In this document: positions 15,406-23,664 of the stretch, piece after piece
How the letters are laid out: the number at the start of each line of letters is the position of its first letter
Numbering within the stretch: position 1 is the stretch's first letter
From: Sphingobium terrigena
GTDB lineage: Bacteria; Pseudomonadota; Alphaproteobacteria; Sphingomonadales; Sphingomonadaceae
NCBI RefSeq assembly: GCF_003591655.1
Contig: NZ_QVRA01000028.1
Coordinates: 1 to 50,727, forward strand
Length of the DNA: 50,727 bases
Direction of reading: 5' to 3'
The notes under the pieces: model-generated
Database searches by the model: none
Told to the model about the DNA's origin: nothing
What the model saw: only the letters and a program-made list of their open reading frames with translations
Made by a program: the position numbers and the translations under genes

Positions 15406-15842
15406 TGCCGCTTCCAGTCCCGGTACCTGGTCTCGTGATTCGTTACTCGTTTCTCTGGAGCCATGAAGCCAAGGCTGGCGTCGAAGACGGCAGCAAGGAC
15501 CGGCCGTGCGCCGTCCTGCTCACCACGACGACCAGGGACGGCCAGCAGATCGTCACTGCGCTCCCGATCACCCACACGCCGCCGGCTGACGACCGCTTTG
15601 CGGTGGAGATCCCGACGCGCACCAAGACGCGCCTCGGGCTCGATGATTCACGCTCGTGGATCGTCCTGACCGAAGCCAACCGATTCCAGTGGCCCGGGCC
15701 CGACCTGCGGCCAGTGCCCGGCGACAAGGATGGCGCTGTGGCCTACGGTATGTTGCCCGCGAGCCTCTACGATCTCGTGCGCACCAAATGGCTTGCGGCC
15801 TATGACGCGGGCCGCGCTGGCCAGATCAAGCGCACGTCCTGA
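15405..15842 (+). CDS. PemK/MazF-like toxin
   Basis: A 145-residue protein. The start PVPGLVIRYSFLWSHEA with RPCAVLLTTTTRDGQQIVTA has the plus-barrel pattern of PemK/MazF endoribonucleases: PGxVxxxxF at the start, then KxRPxxVL. The segment ITHTPPADDRFAVEIP, then DDSRSWIVLTEANRFQWPGP, continues the fold. It is somewhat longer than classical MazF (about 110 residues), and the catalytic Arg/Thr pair cannot be assigned with certainty. With a Phd-type antitoxin the pair is a hybrid type II module. It probably stabilises the island or plasmid. Confidence 0.72.
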   Translation: MPLPVPVPGLVIRYSFLWSHEAKAGVEDGSKDRPCAVLLTTTTRDGQQIVTALPITHTPPADDRFAVEIPTRTKTRLGLDDSRSWIVLTEANRFQWPGPDLRPVPGDKDGAVAYGMLPASLYDLVRTKWLAAYDAGRAGQIKRTS

Positions 15843-15875
15843 GCCCCGGCGCATCCTCCAGGACAGACTATCGCC

Positions 15876-17078
15876 ATGACAAGTTCGCCACCTCCTCCGC
15901 ACGCATCGCTGACTCAACCCTTCAGCCGGCTCGCCAGGGTTTACCGGCCGAAGAGGATCGGCCGGAACGATCCGTGCTGGTGCGGAGCGCCCAAGAAATT
16001 CAAGGCCTGCCATGACGGGCGCGAGCATATGCCGCTCTTCAATCACCATCAGGCGGCCGCTCTCTACATGAAGGAGCTGCAGCGTCGCTACTGCTCCCAT
16101 GCCAACGCCTTGGGCCAGCCCTGCGGCGGCCAGATCGTGAAGGCGCACACCGTCCAGAAGAGCGGCGGCCTGGAAGCCATCGCGCGCGACAGCCATGTCT
16201 ATTCGCTGATCACAACCATGCCCGACCTGGAGAAGAACGGGGGCAAGCTCGTGCCTCGCCTTGTCGGCATCGGTCAGGCCTCGGTCTTCCCCGGCTTCTG
16301 CGCTGAGCATGATCGCGACCTCTTCCTGCCCATCGAAGGCAAAAACTGCACTATCGGCCCGGCGGAAGCGTTGCTCTTTACCTATCGGGCGGCCTACTTT
16401 GAGGCCTATTTCAAGCGGGCGCAGCTCGCCGCATCTGACGTCTTCTTCCGGCTCGACGAAGGCTCACCGATCGAAGAGCACGAGATGGTTCAGAATATGG
16501 CCCGCAACTTTCAGCATAGCGCGCGAAGCAGCGAAGCGAGGACGCGTGCGCGAAAGGAAGCCTATGATGCGCGCCTGGCCGCGCAGGACTTCACTGGCTT
16601 CGCCTATTCCTGGACCCGCTTCGACAAGCTCCTCCCGATCGCCTGCTGCGGCGCATTCCTCCCGGACAATGATCTCGACGGCACGCCCCTGCAGCGGCTC
16701 GCCCACGGGTCCGACCCGTTCGAACAGGTGACGCTCAACGTCACCTCCTTCGCCGGACAATCGGTCATCATCTTCGGGTGGACCGGCGCCGACACAGGGC
16801 CTGCCGCCCGTTTCGTGCAGTCATTCGATGCGCTGGACGACGATCTCAAGGCGGCGGCCGCGACCCGGCTCGCCCTCGAATATCTCGAGAACAGCTACAT
16901 CACACCCGACTGGTGGGAAGCACTCTCGGGCGCCGACAAGCGCGGACTCATTCGCCATGACGCGGTCCGCAACGTCTACCAGCGGCCGCCGGCGGTCTCG
17001 CTCGGTCTGCGGCTGCCAATCGCTTCCCTCAGTGCAACCGTCATAGCCAAAAGTAGCCGGGCCGCAGGCACCGTCTGA
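15876..17078 (+). CDS. SEC-C zinc-motif protein, unknown function
   Basis: A 400-residue protein beginning with a SEC-C zinc knuckle: KRIGRNDPCWCGAPKKFKAC with Cys34, Cys36, Cys45 and His46. After it comes a second Cys/His set, YCSHANALGQPCGGQIVKAH, and later PGFCAEHDRDLF, which together resemble a metal-bound HNH-like or treble-clef centre. No membrane segment or NTP-binding loop is seen. SEC-C motifs are usually found on SecA and on many uncharacterised proteins, including defence proteins. The same motif ends the large STAND protein 600 bases downstream on the other strand, which may indicate a shared partner. It follows the toxin gene by 33 bases and may be cotranscribed. Confidence 0.6.
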   Translation: MTSSPPPPHASLTQPFSRLARVYRPKRIGRNDPCWCGAPKKFKACHDGREHMPLFNHHQAAALYMKELQRRYCSHANALGQPCGGQIVKAHTVQKSGGLEAIARDSHVYSLITTMPDLEKNGGKLVPRLVGIGQASVFPGFCAEHDRDLFLPIEGKNCTIGPAEALLFTYRAAYFEAYFKRAQLAASDVFFRLDEGSPIEEHEMVQNMARNFQHSARSSEARTRARKEAYDARLAAQDFTGFAYSWTRFDKLLPIACCGAFLPDNDLDGTPLQRLAHGSDPFEQVTLNVTSFAGQSVIIFGWTGADTGPAARFVQSFDALDDDLKAAAATRLALEYLENSYITPDWWEALSGADKRGLIRHDAVRNVYQRPPAVSLGLRLPIASLSATVIAKSSRAAGTV

Positions 17079-17220
17079 GCTGGCAGGCGGTGGCTGTCGG
17101 CTCGCCGTGCGCGCTCTATACCGGAGATTGGCCGGAGATAGGTCTCTGAAGTGACTTCTCGATCTCGTTCGCACCATCTGGCCGTCAGCGATCCATCAAT
17201 GGCGTCCTGCATTTCTCGGC

Positions 17221-17471
17221 ATGCAGTCCATCGATATCCATGTTCTCGACCTTGGTTTGGCGATCGAATATCAGGGCCTGCCGTATATGAGCCGGTCGCG
17301 CTGTTCGGCGGGCAGGAGGGTTTCGATCTCACCCGCGCGCGCGATGAGAAGAAGCGCGTTCTCCTTGCCCGCCATGGGGTGCGGCTGCTCGAATGGCTGT
17401 TCAACGTGCCGATTGCTAGAACCGAGCTGATCGGGCAGCTCGCGGCGATTGGGATCCTAATTCCCGACTAG
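17221..17471 (+). pseudogene. Frameshifted nuclease-domain remnant (PD-(D/E)xK-like)
   Basis: Two frames together give the remnant. The first has MQSIDIHVLDLGLAIEYQG, the E-Y-Q-G core of a restriction-like nuclease strand. After a shift near 17277 the other frame continues YEPVALFGGQEGFDLTRARD, then EKKRVLLARHGVRLLEWLF. The pattern IEYQG-x-HY-x-P-V...FGG...RD-x-x-K...G-x-x-L is that of PD-(D/E)xK domains attached to helicases and hypothetical proteins. The loss of the QH part and the frameshift indicate a dead gene. Its 5' part is missing or unrecognisable. Confidence 0.5.
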
Positions 17472-17486
17472 ACGGCCAGCTACTCT

Positions 17487-17633
17487 ATGATGCTCACCAT
17501 GGAGCCTGAGGAGGACGTCAAACCCTACCACAAGCGGCAGATTATTGCGCTCCCGCGCGATCGCTGGGCCGACTGGCTCAATCCCGCGTCCCAGCAAGCG
17601 AAGCGTTGCGCGTCATACTCAAGGGCAGGCTGA
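17487..17633 (+). pseudogene. SRAP (YedK/HMCES-like) peptidase fragment
   Basis: The 48-codon frame reads MMLTMEPEEDVKPYHKRQII, then ALPRDRWADWLNPA. This matches the C-terminal part of SOS-response-associated peptidases, which shield abasic sites in DNA (normally xLTTxPNxxVxPxHxRMPxILP...WLDP). The catalytic N-terminal Cys part is absent, and after LNPASQQA the sequence diverges. It is therefore a remnant about a quarter of family length. The conserved histidine of the PxHxR segment is present (PYHKR). Confidence 0.6.
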
Positions 17634-17686
17634 ACGTGTCGCAGATCTATCCACCGCCCGAACTCCAGCCATCGCTGACCTGAGGC

Positions 17687-20581
17687 CTAGCGGCCGTGAC
17701 ACCGTTTGTATTTCTGTCCTGAGCCGCAAGGGCAGCGCTCATTCCGGCCAATCTTCTTGCGTGGCTCAACGGACGGCGTTGCGCCCCTCCGCTGGTCGAA
17801 CAGCGCTTGGAGCGGCGGGGGAATATCGACACGACGCTGGGGAGGCCCTCCATAGCGCCGGACATCACTGATGATCTGCTTCTGGTCCTGAAAGGCGGCG
17901 CGATGGTTGGGATCCATCGCTTCCTCATAGGGACGAAGGCGCTCGACCTCATTTGCAGCCGCCTGATGGTCGCCGCAGTAGGCCAGTACCACCGCATAGA
18001 GCGCTCGAAGTTCGAGCACGTCGGAGGTGAGGCCGATGGCCTGGATGACCGGGAAGATATTGCGTTCGATGGTGTACCGGGCGGACTCGAAGTCATTCAC
18101 CCAAACAAGTTCGTCGACCAGGTCCATCCCGACGCGAACGAAGGATGAGTATGCCTGCGCTAGCTCGTAGAATTTCATCGCATGAATGCGCGCCATGGTG
18201 GAGCGCTGGCTCTTCCGGCCGGCTGCCTGCGCGAGGAGATCGAGCGTGTCAGCCAGATGTTTCAGCTGATCGGTATTATCACGGCCCTTGGGAAGGAGCG
18301 GCCGCAGCTGCGGTGGATTACGGCCCATGACATCCGCTGGTGTTAACCCCAGCGCGTCGTAATATTCTTCCACCAACTTGCCCGCTTCGGCGACAGCTGT
18401 CGTGTTGTCTCCCAGCTTGAAAAAGGCGAGAGCCCGATTGTAGCGGAATACGCGCATATGCTCGGCCTTGGCGGGCACCCGGCCTTCGACGAGCCCAAGC
18501 ATTTCCTGAACCCCGGCGGCATCGCCGACCATGGACATGAGCAGCATGCGCTTCATGCCCCAGGCAAGCCACTCATCCTCACCGAGATCATGCTCGTCGA
18601 GAAGAGCCTTCATCGCATCGATACGGGTCTCGCCTGGCTCGAATTGCCCTGTGCGAAGATCGTTGAAGACAAGGCCGTCGAGCGCCCAAAGCCGGATTTC
18701 GGCTTCACCATCGACATCGGCGGCGATCGCCAGCAGGTAGGGTTCAATCTCAGGCCAGACGCCCATTTCATGAAAAAGCTCGTCAGTAGCGAACTCGACC
18801 AGGATCCTCGCATCCCCCAGTTGGCCGAACAGACGAATGAGAAGGCCGAGCTTTCCGATGCTCCAGTCCTGCCGGATTGAGCGAATGATGATGCCGCGAA
18901 GAACCTCCTGCACCTTCTTCTCAAGGTCAGGACCGCGCGCCGCCAGCTCGGCTTTGCCGAGCATCCTCACAGCGTCGTGGATCTTGAGGCCCGTCATGCC
19001 AAATAGCTCGAGCGTCCCGGTAGAGGGCAGCGCTCGCAGGCGGGCAGCTGCACCCTTCGCATCAAGACCACACGTCTCTTGCAGCAGCTGGGTCCCCTCG
19101 TCCTTGGAGAGGGCGACATCGGCAACGCTCAGTAGGGCAATGGCTTCGCGCGCGTCGGCGGGGAGACCCTCGAACGCCCTTTTCAGAATGATTTCCTGCG
19201 CCGTTTCGACGATGTGTGTCTGTGCTTCCACATCCTCGCAGAAGGCGCGGATCGCTCCGCCATAGTCACGCGCGGCGACGGTTGCCGCGTTGAGGACATA
19301 GAAGGGCAGGCCGCCCGTCAGCCGCGAAAGGCGCTCACAGTCCGCGAAATTCGCAAGGCAGCCAGCGTCGTGCGCGGCCGCTGCAATCGTATCCTCATCC
19401 CAGCCGTTGAGCGCTTCGGCCTGGATATTGAATCTGGCCTCAAGCGCAGCGACCCCTGGGCCAGGCTGACAGAGGAGCAGCAGACGCAAGTGCGGCGCCC
19501 GGCTGACGATCGCCTCAATGTCAGAGGCAGGGATGCGATGGGCGTTGTCGATGACAACGTCGGCATGCAGGCCCTCCTGGCCGAGCGTGACGCTCAAGGT
19601 CCCCAGCATGTCGAGACCACTGGCGCCCGGTAGCAATATCTCACCGAGCTTGCCGCTCGAACGCCCGTACATCCTCCCGGCGACCTCACGCGCGACTGCA
19701 GAGGCAAGCGCGGCACCGGGCATCTCGACGACATCAATATAGGTGACAGGAAGGGGGGCGTGCTGCGCGGCTTCTGCGAGCCAGGCTGTCTTGCCGGCAC
19801 CAGAAAGCCCCGCGATGATGCGGACTGGCTTCTCTGCCAGCAGCGCTGGCTCGTTCATCTGCGCGCGGTAGACTGGTGGGGGTGCCGGCAACTCCTGCAT
19901 CTGAACGACAAGCTGCTCGAACAGGCCGGGCAGCTCTGCCCTTGAGAAGCTGTGATCCTTGCGTGGTGGCGATCCGGCCGATGCGAGCATGACGAGGCTC
20001 GCCAGCTTCCAGGTCAGTGTCTCGGGCCGTAGCAGCGCGAACGGGAGCTGGCCCGCGAGCTCCGAGCAAACCGAGAGCGCGTCGGCGAGATCGCGTGGCG
20101 GACGGGGCAAGCAAGGCAGCGTCCGCTCTGGACCGTCGGGCCAGTGCAACTCGACATCTTCCGGCCAATCGGACGAGGCAATCTGCTTTTCCAAGGGGCC
20201 GTTCGGCGCAGCATTGGAAGCGATCACGAAACTCGGGATGCCGGGACGAGCTCCCTTGCGATGCTCCTCCCTGATGTCCTCGAAACGCTCGAGTGCGCCC
20301 GAAATGTCGCCCGCAGCGAGTTTACCGTTACGCGTCTTGATCTGAACATAGATCCGGCGGTCGGGCAGAACGATCTCAATGTCCTCGTCGCCTTCGACGA
20401 CGATCCGTTGCACCTCGCCTGCTCCCGCGAGCAGCAGGCATGCCGCGCCATACAGGTGCTGATAGAGAAAGCCGCGATGGACTGCCTCGATCCGAATGAG
20501 CTGCTTTTCGTCGATGACCGAAATGCCATAAACGGGGGAAATTTCGCCGCTGGAAGTCGCGGCCTCTGAGTCTTCGGCCAA
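17687..20581 (-). CDS. Nuclease-STAND NTPase-SEC-C protein, probable anti-phage effector
   Basis: A 964-residue multidomain protein. Residues 28-130 look like a DUF4297/Cap4-type nuclease: VVEGDEDIEI (61-70) followed by YVQIKTR (78-84), i.e. the D/E...QxK core of a PD-(D/E)xK enzyme. Residues 250-500 form a STAND P-loop NTPase: Walker A GLSGAGKT (258-265), Walker B VVIDNAH (342-348), and GLPFYVLNAA as the GxP sensor. From about 560 to 900 there are helical repeats of TPR-like character (YNRALAFFKLGDNTTAVAEA). The end is a SEC-C knuckle with Cys950, Cys952, Cys961 and His962. The layout, nuclease plus NTPase plus sensor repeats, is that of Avs-like phage sensors. Start is a TTG with GAGG before it, or a nearby codon. 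Solitary minus-strand gene. Confidence 0.78.
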   Translation of the reverse strand: MAEDSEAATSSGEISPVYGISVIDEKQLIRIEAVHRGFLYQHLYGAACLLLAGAGEVQRIVVEGDEDIEIVLPDRRIYVQIKTRNGKLAAGDISGALERFEDIREEHRKGARPGIPSFVIASNAAPNGPLEKQIASSDWPEDVELHWPDGPERTLPCLPRPPRDLADALSVCSELAGQLPFALLRPETLTWKLASLVMLASAGSPPRKDHSFSRAELPGLFEQLVVQMQELPAPPPVYRAQMNEPALLAEKPVRIIAGLSGAGKTAWLAEAAQHAPLPVTYIDVVEMPGAALASAVAREVAGRMYGRSSGKLGEILLPGASGLDMLGTLSVTLGQEGLHADVVIDNAHRIPASDIEAIVSRAPHLRLLLLCQPGPGVAALEARFNIQAEALNGWDEDTIAAAAHDAGCLANFADCERLSRLTGGLPFYVLNAATVAARDYGGAIRAFCEDVEAQTHIVETAQEIILKRAFEGLPADAREAIALLSVADVALSKDEGTQLLQETCGLDAKGAAARLRALPSTGTLELFGMTGLKIHDAVRMLGKAELAARGPDLEKKVQEVLRGIIIRSIRQDWSIGKLGLLIRLFGQLGDARILVEFATDELFHEMGVWPEIEPYLLAIAADVDGEAEIRLWALDGLVFNDLRTGQFEPGETRIDAMKALLDEHDLGEDEWLAWGMKRMLLMSMVGDAAGVQEMLGLVEGRVPAKAEHMRVFRYNRALAFFKLGDNTTAVAEAGKLVEEYYDALGLTPADVMGRNPPQLRPLLPKGRDNTDQLKHLADTLDLLAQAAGRKSQRSTMARIHAMKFYELAQAYSSFVRVGMDLVDELVWVNDFESARYTIERNIFPVIQAIGLTSDVLELRALYAVVLAYCGDHQAAANEVERLRPYEEAMDPNHRAAFQDQKQIISDVRRYGGPPQRRVDIPPPLQALFDQRRGATPSVEPRKKIGRNERCPCGSGQKYKRCHGR

Positions 20582-20815
20582 ACGAACCTCGTGATCGAAC
20601 AGATGGTCAGCGGAGAGTAGCGCAAGACCCCGATCATGTCACGATCCCACGGGAATGTTACGCCTCAGTTCCATTTTCTAACCTTTTTTCACAGCTATTC
20701 ATCTTCTCTCGGGTCTTCGCGCTGGCGACCAGTTCGCCGCGGCTTTTCGTCGGCTGCCCTTCAAAGCCTCCTTTCAATCCTACTTCGCACAGCAAAGGAG
20801 AACGCCGTAAATGGG

Positions 20816-21916
20816 CTAGACCGACACCTTGCGATATCCGTCGCCGCGCACAAAACCGGCCGCCAGGCACCACTCACGCGTGAGGCCGGCACCAGTGTTG
20901 TTCGAATAGGCGCTGGCGTTTGACCGGAATCGCAAAAATGATGGCCATGAGGCGGGGCAGGGGTGGTTGGTCTTGACGTGGACCATCGCCTTTTCGCCGT
21001 TCCGGATGTCCGTTATCGGCTTTACCGAATAATATTCACCCCAATCATTGGTTTCCTCAAGCACAAGATGCGTGACGGTGTGGCGGCTTGAGGAGCGTCG
21101 ATCCGCGACGAGTTTCGCGGCCGCAAGATGGTCCTCTCTGCGGTTCCAGTGTCGGAAATAGACGTTCGAGGCGCAGCCGAGGACCTGCAAGGCGTTGAGC
21201 GCTGCGATATCGACAGGCTTCGCTGCGTCGATCCAGTGCTCGCGCCCATCGTAGCTGTAGACGGCTCCGTCATATAGGATCGCGCAAAGCTGCGAGTTCA
21301 GCGGCAAGACGAAGATCGCGCCGGCCGATTTCACTCCGAAGCTGTTCGATGCCTTGTGCCGGCGTTGGAGATGCAGTCGGTTGGTCAGGATCGCAGGGTT
21401 GTCCGACGTGACGAAGGGCATGTCCGTGTGATTGCGGACCAGGCAAAGCTTCAGGTCATCGACGATCTTCATGGTGTCATTGAAGTGCAGCATCGCTGCC
21501 TGCACGGCCGCCAACATAGCCTCTCGCATCGGTGGCATCGAGATGTCGGAGCCCGGTACGTCCTGCAGCGCCAGAACCATTTCGCTAGCGGCTCGTGAAG
21601 CGGCTTCAGTCCTAAGATACTGGAGATAGGCAAAGCGCTTCAGCACGATGTTTACCCGGCCATCGACGGTTGGGTGGCCATCCTCAAGAAGCCGGACCGC
21701 TTCGCCATAATGGTTCTCGACGAAATTTATCGCGCTCTCGAGCTTTGGGTCTTTCCCGTAGAAATAATCGCTCGAACACTGGTTTTTGACCGGGGCATTC
21801 GGGATCGGCTTCATCTGGCGCAGATTAATCAGACTGATCGCCAGATTCTCACCGTCGAGGCTGAACGGCCGCAGATGAACCTTCGGTACGAAATGCTGAT
21901 TCTTGTTGAACGCCAT
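20816..21916 (-). CDS. DUF4238 family protein
   Basis: A 366-residue soluble protein beginning NQHFVPKVHLRPFSLDGENL, the signature HFVPxxYLRxFS of DUF4238. Later come LVRNHTDMPFVTSDNPAILT (about 180-200), with the SDNP segment typical of the family, and FVLPLNSQLCAILYDG. The biochemical role is unknown to me. DUF4238 genes often lie in genomic islands beside defence genes. It is on the same strand as the large STAND gene and 234 bases upstream of it, so the two could be cotranscribed, though the gap is large for tight coupling. Confidence 0.7.
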   Translation of the reverse strand: MAFNKNQHFVPKVHLRPFSLDGENLAISLINLRQMKPIPNAPVKNQCSSDYFYGKDPKLESAINFVENHYGEAVRLLEDGHPTVDGRVNIVLKRFAYLQYLRTEAASRAASEMVLALQDVPGSDISMPPMREAMLAAVQAAMLHFNDTMKIVDDLKLCLVRNHTDMPFVTSDNPAILTNRLHLQRRHKASNSFGVKSAGAIFVLPLNSQLCAILYDGAVYSYDGREHWIDAAKPVDIAALNALQVLGCASNVYFRHWNRREDHLAAAKLVADRRSSSRHTVTHLVLEETNDWGEYYSVKPITDIRNGEKAMVHVKTNHPCPASWPSFLRFRSNASAYSNNTGAGLTREWCLAAGFVRGDGYRKVSV

Positions 21917-22129
21917 TTTCCCGCCCGCCGCTATTTCAGAGTGATATGGGCAGCACGGCGTGGGTATCCAAGCTCACCCTTGGCACCTCAACGAAGAGCG
22001 AAGGGCCTGATGTTTATGCCTCGGCCGCCCGAGCGGGGATGCTTCCCGACCAAAAGGCGAACCGACTGTATCGTGCGGGCTGGCCACATGGGGTGGGGAC
22101 TGCAGTCGCCATGGTCACGACTGATCTGA

Positions 22130-23044
22130 TCACAATGCTGCGCGTAGCTCAGCGATGCGCGCGGTGCAGACCTCATGGACGAGCGCGCCTAGCTCCTCGA
22201 CACGTTCGGCAAGCCAGGACAATTCCTCCTCGGTGATACGGTAATGTTTTGAGAAGCGCGCCTTCACATATGCATCCCTCAGCTGGATGAACTGAGCCTT
22301 TTGCTGCCGTGTTTCTCTCGGCCATGCGTGGATAAGGCGTGCCGAGGTACGCTCTGCCTGCGTTCGCAGGAACTTCAGATTGTGGACGTGGGGGGTATAG
22401 AAATTCATCACCAACAGCACGCAATGGTAGAGCCGCTCGCACGCCTGATTGAGAGTGAAGGCGGCATCTCGATACGCCTTCTGGGAAAGGAAGAAGTGGT
22501 ATCCCTTCTGCGCATCTGTCGCCGCGGAAAACCAGTCATCGAAATATTCCTGGGCCAATTCGTAGGCTTGTTCCGGCGTCTTGGGTTTTGGCAGGAGAAG
22601 CTCCGTATCGTCGACCTCATAGAGCACAATGCCGTCGCGCCTGACGTCGATGAAGAAGGATCGACCGTGAGCGAGGCCATCATTCACCTCCTGCAAGGTG
22701 TGGATGATGAAGTTTACCGGCGTCTTCAAATTCTGAGTGATCGTTCGTTCACGGTCCAGGCGTTCGTCTGCCTTCTCCCAGTAATCAAACCGATCGGTCA
22801 GTTCCTTCTGGTTGACGATAATCAACAGGTCGAAATCCGACTGATATCCTTTCGCCGTATGCGGTTCATCGACCCAGCCGCCCCGTGCGTATGAACCATA
22901 GAGGATGATTTTCAGGATACGGCCAAGCTTGCGTTGCCCATCCGGCTTGCCGTGCGCGTCTTCGAATTCTTCGAACAGAATCTGAACCACGCGATCGAGT
23001 TCGCGTCGCTTCGCCAGTGGGAGATGATCGAGTTCTGTTCGCAT
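22130..23044 (-). CDS. Nucleotidyltransferase-HEPN fusion protein
   Basis: A 304-residue protein joining two modules that are usually separate antitoxin and toxin. The N-terminal minimal nucleotidyltransferase shows ILYGSYARGGWVDE (Gly50, Ser51) and QSDFDLLIIV (Asp70 and Asp72), the GS...DxD metal site. The C-terminal HEPN domain (about 155-300) has the helix GYHFFLSQKAYRDAAFTLNQ and RDAYVKARFSKHY with the R...H site. In MntA-HepT pairs the transferase adds AMP to the HEPN ribonuclease; here both are in one chain, as in KNTase-HEPN proteins. It is a single gene with ATG 23044. Confidence 0.8.
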   Translation of the reverse strand: MRTELDHLPLAKRRELDRVVQILFEEFEDAHGKPDGQRKLGRILKIILYGSYARGGWVDEPHTAKGYQSDFDLLIIVNQKELTDRFDYWEKADERLDRERTITQNLKTPVNFIIHTLQEVNDGLAHGRSFFIDVRRDGIVLYEVDDTELLLPKPKTPEQAYELAQEYFDDWFSAATDAQKGYHFFLSQKAYRDAAFTLNQACERLYHCVLLVMNFYTPHVHNLKFLRTQAERTSARLIHAWPRETRQQKAQFIQLRDAYVKARFSKHYRITEEELSWLAERVEELGALVHEVCTARIAELRAAL

Positions 23045-23097
23045 GGTGATCCTGATTCTAGCTCTTCGCGACTATGCCGCATTCCTCCGGTGTCGCA

Positions 23098-23658
23098 TCA
23101 TGGTTCGATATATTGTTTGCCAAAATGCTCGGCGAGTTGCGTTGCCTGCGCTGGTGTTAGGGGTATCTTCCGGATCGCGGTTTCGGCGATGGCGTCCGAT
23201 GCCCGGTCGAACAGGGCGACACAGCGCTGATTGTCGAAGCGGGACGTGTAAAGGATGCCATCGGCCATGGTCGTGGCATAAACCTCCGCACTTACCGCCC
23301 AGGTCTTCTTGTATGCGTCGCCATGCAGGTCCGTGAAGGACAGGCCATGCGCCGACACGCCGGCATCGACCAAGGGATAAAGTTTGAGCGCCCTCGTCGT
23401 TTCGAGTTCGCTGCGGACACGCACTTCGACCGCACTGGACAACACATAGGAAACCGCGGGCAAGCGGACCAGGGTCTCGCCAAAGGCTGTCTCAAGCGAT
23501 CGCGCCGCGTAAAGTACCTTGTAGCTGCCGTCCGGAGAATCAAATCGGAACTCGGGGAGAACACCCGTTGGACCGAAGAAAATCGGATCATGGGCGATGC
23601 GGTGGATGCGATGCAGGCGCACCCCGGCATCGATCCGCCGCAGTCGAACTCCTGCCAC
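23098..23658 (-). CDS. RES-domain toxin (NAD-degrading)
   Basis: A 186-residue protein with the RES pattern: RLHRIHRIAHDPIFFGP, then YKVLYAARSLETAFGETLVR (Arg...Tyr...Ser-x-x-x-A-x-x-E), and later SFTDLHGDAYKKTWAVSAEV. RES toxins degrade NAD and halt growth. The start is GTG 23658, seven bases after the antitoxin stop, which gives the usual antitoxin-first order. The last residues, FGKQYIEP, are at the end of the domain, so the gene appears whole. Confidence 0.82.
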   Translation of the reverse strand: MAGVRLRRIDAGVRLHRIHRIAHDPIFFGPTGVLPEFRFDSPDGSYKVLYAARSLETAFGETLVRLPAVSYVLSSAVEVRVRSELETTRALKLYPLVDAGVSAHGLSFTDLHGDAYKKTWAVSAEVYATTMADGILYTSRFDNQRCVALFDRASDAIAETAIRKIPLTPAQATQLAEHFGKQYIEP

Positions 23659-23664
23659 GGGCGG

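Noticed and set aside
17545..17871. Plus-strand frame of 108 codons over the end of the STAND gene
   Set aside because: Runs out of frame through the SRAP fragment and antisense to the SEC-C end; no own motifs.
21917..22129. Intergenic stretch between DUF4238 and the nucleotidyltransferase-HEPN gene
   Set aside because: Checked for small genes and repeats; nothing convincing beyond short frames.
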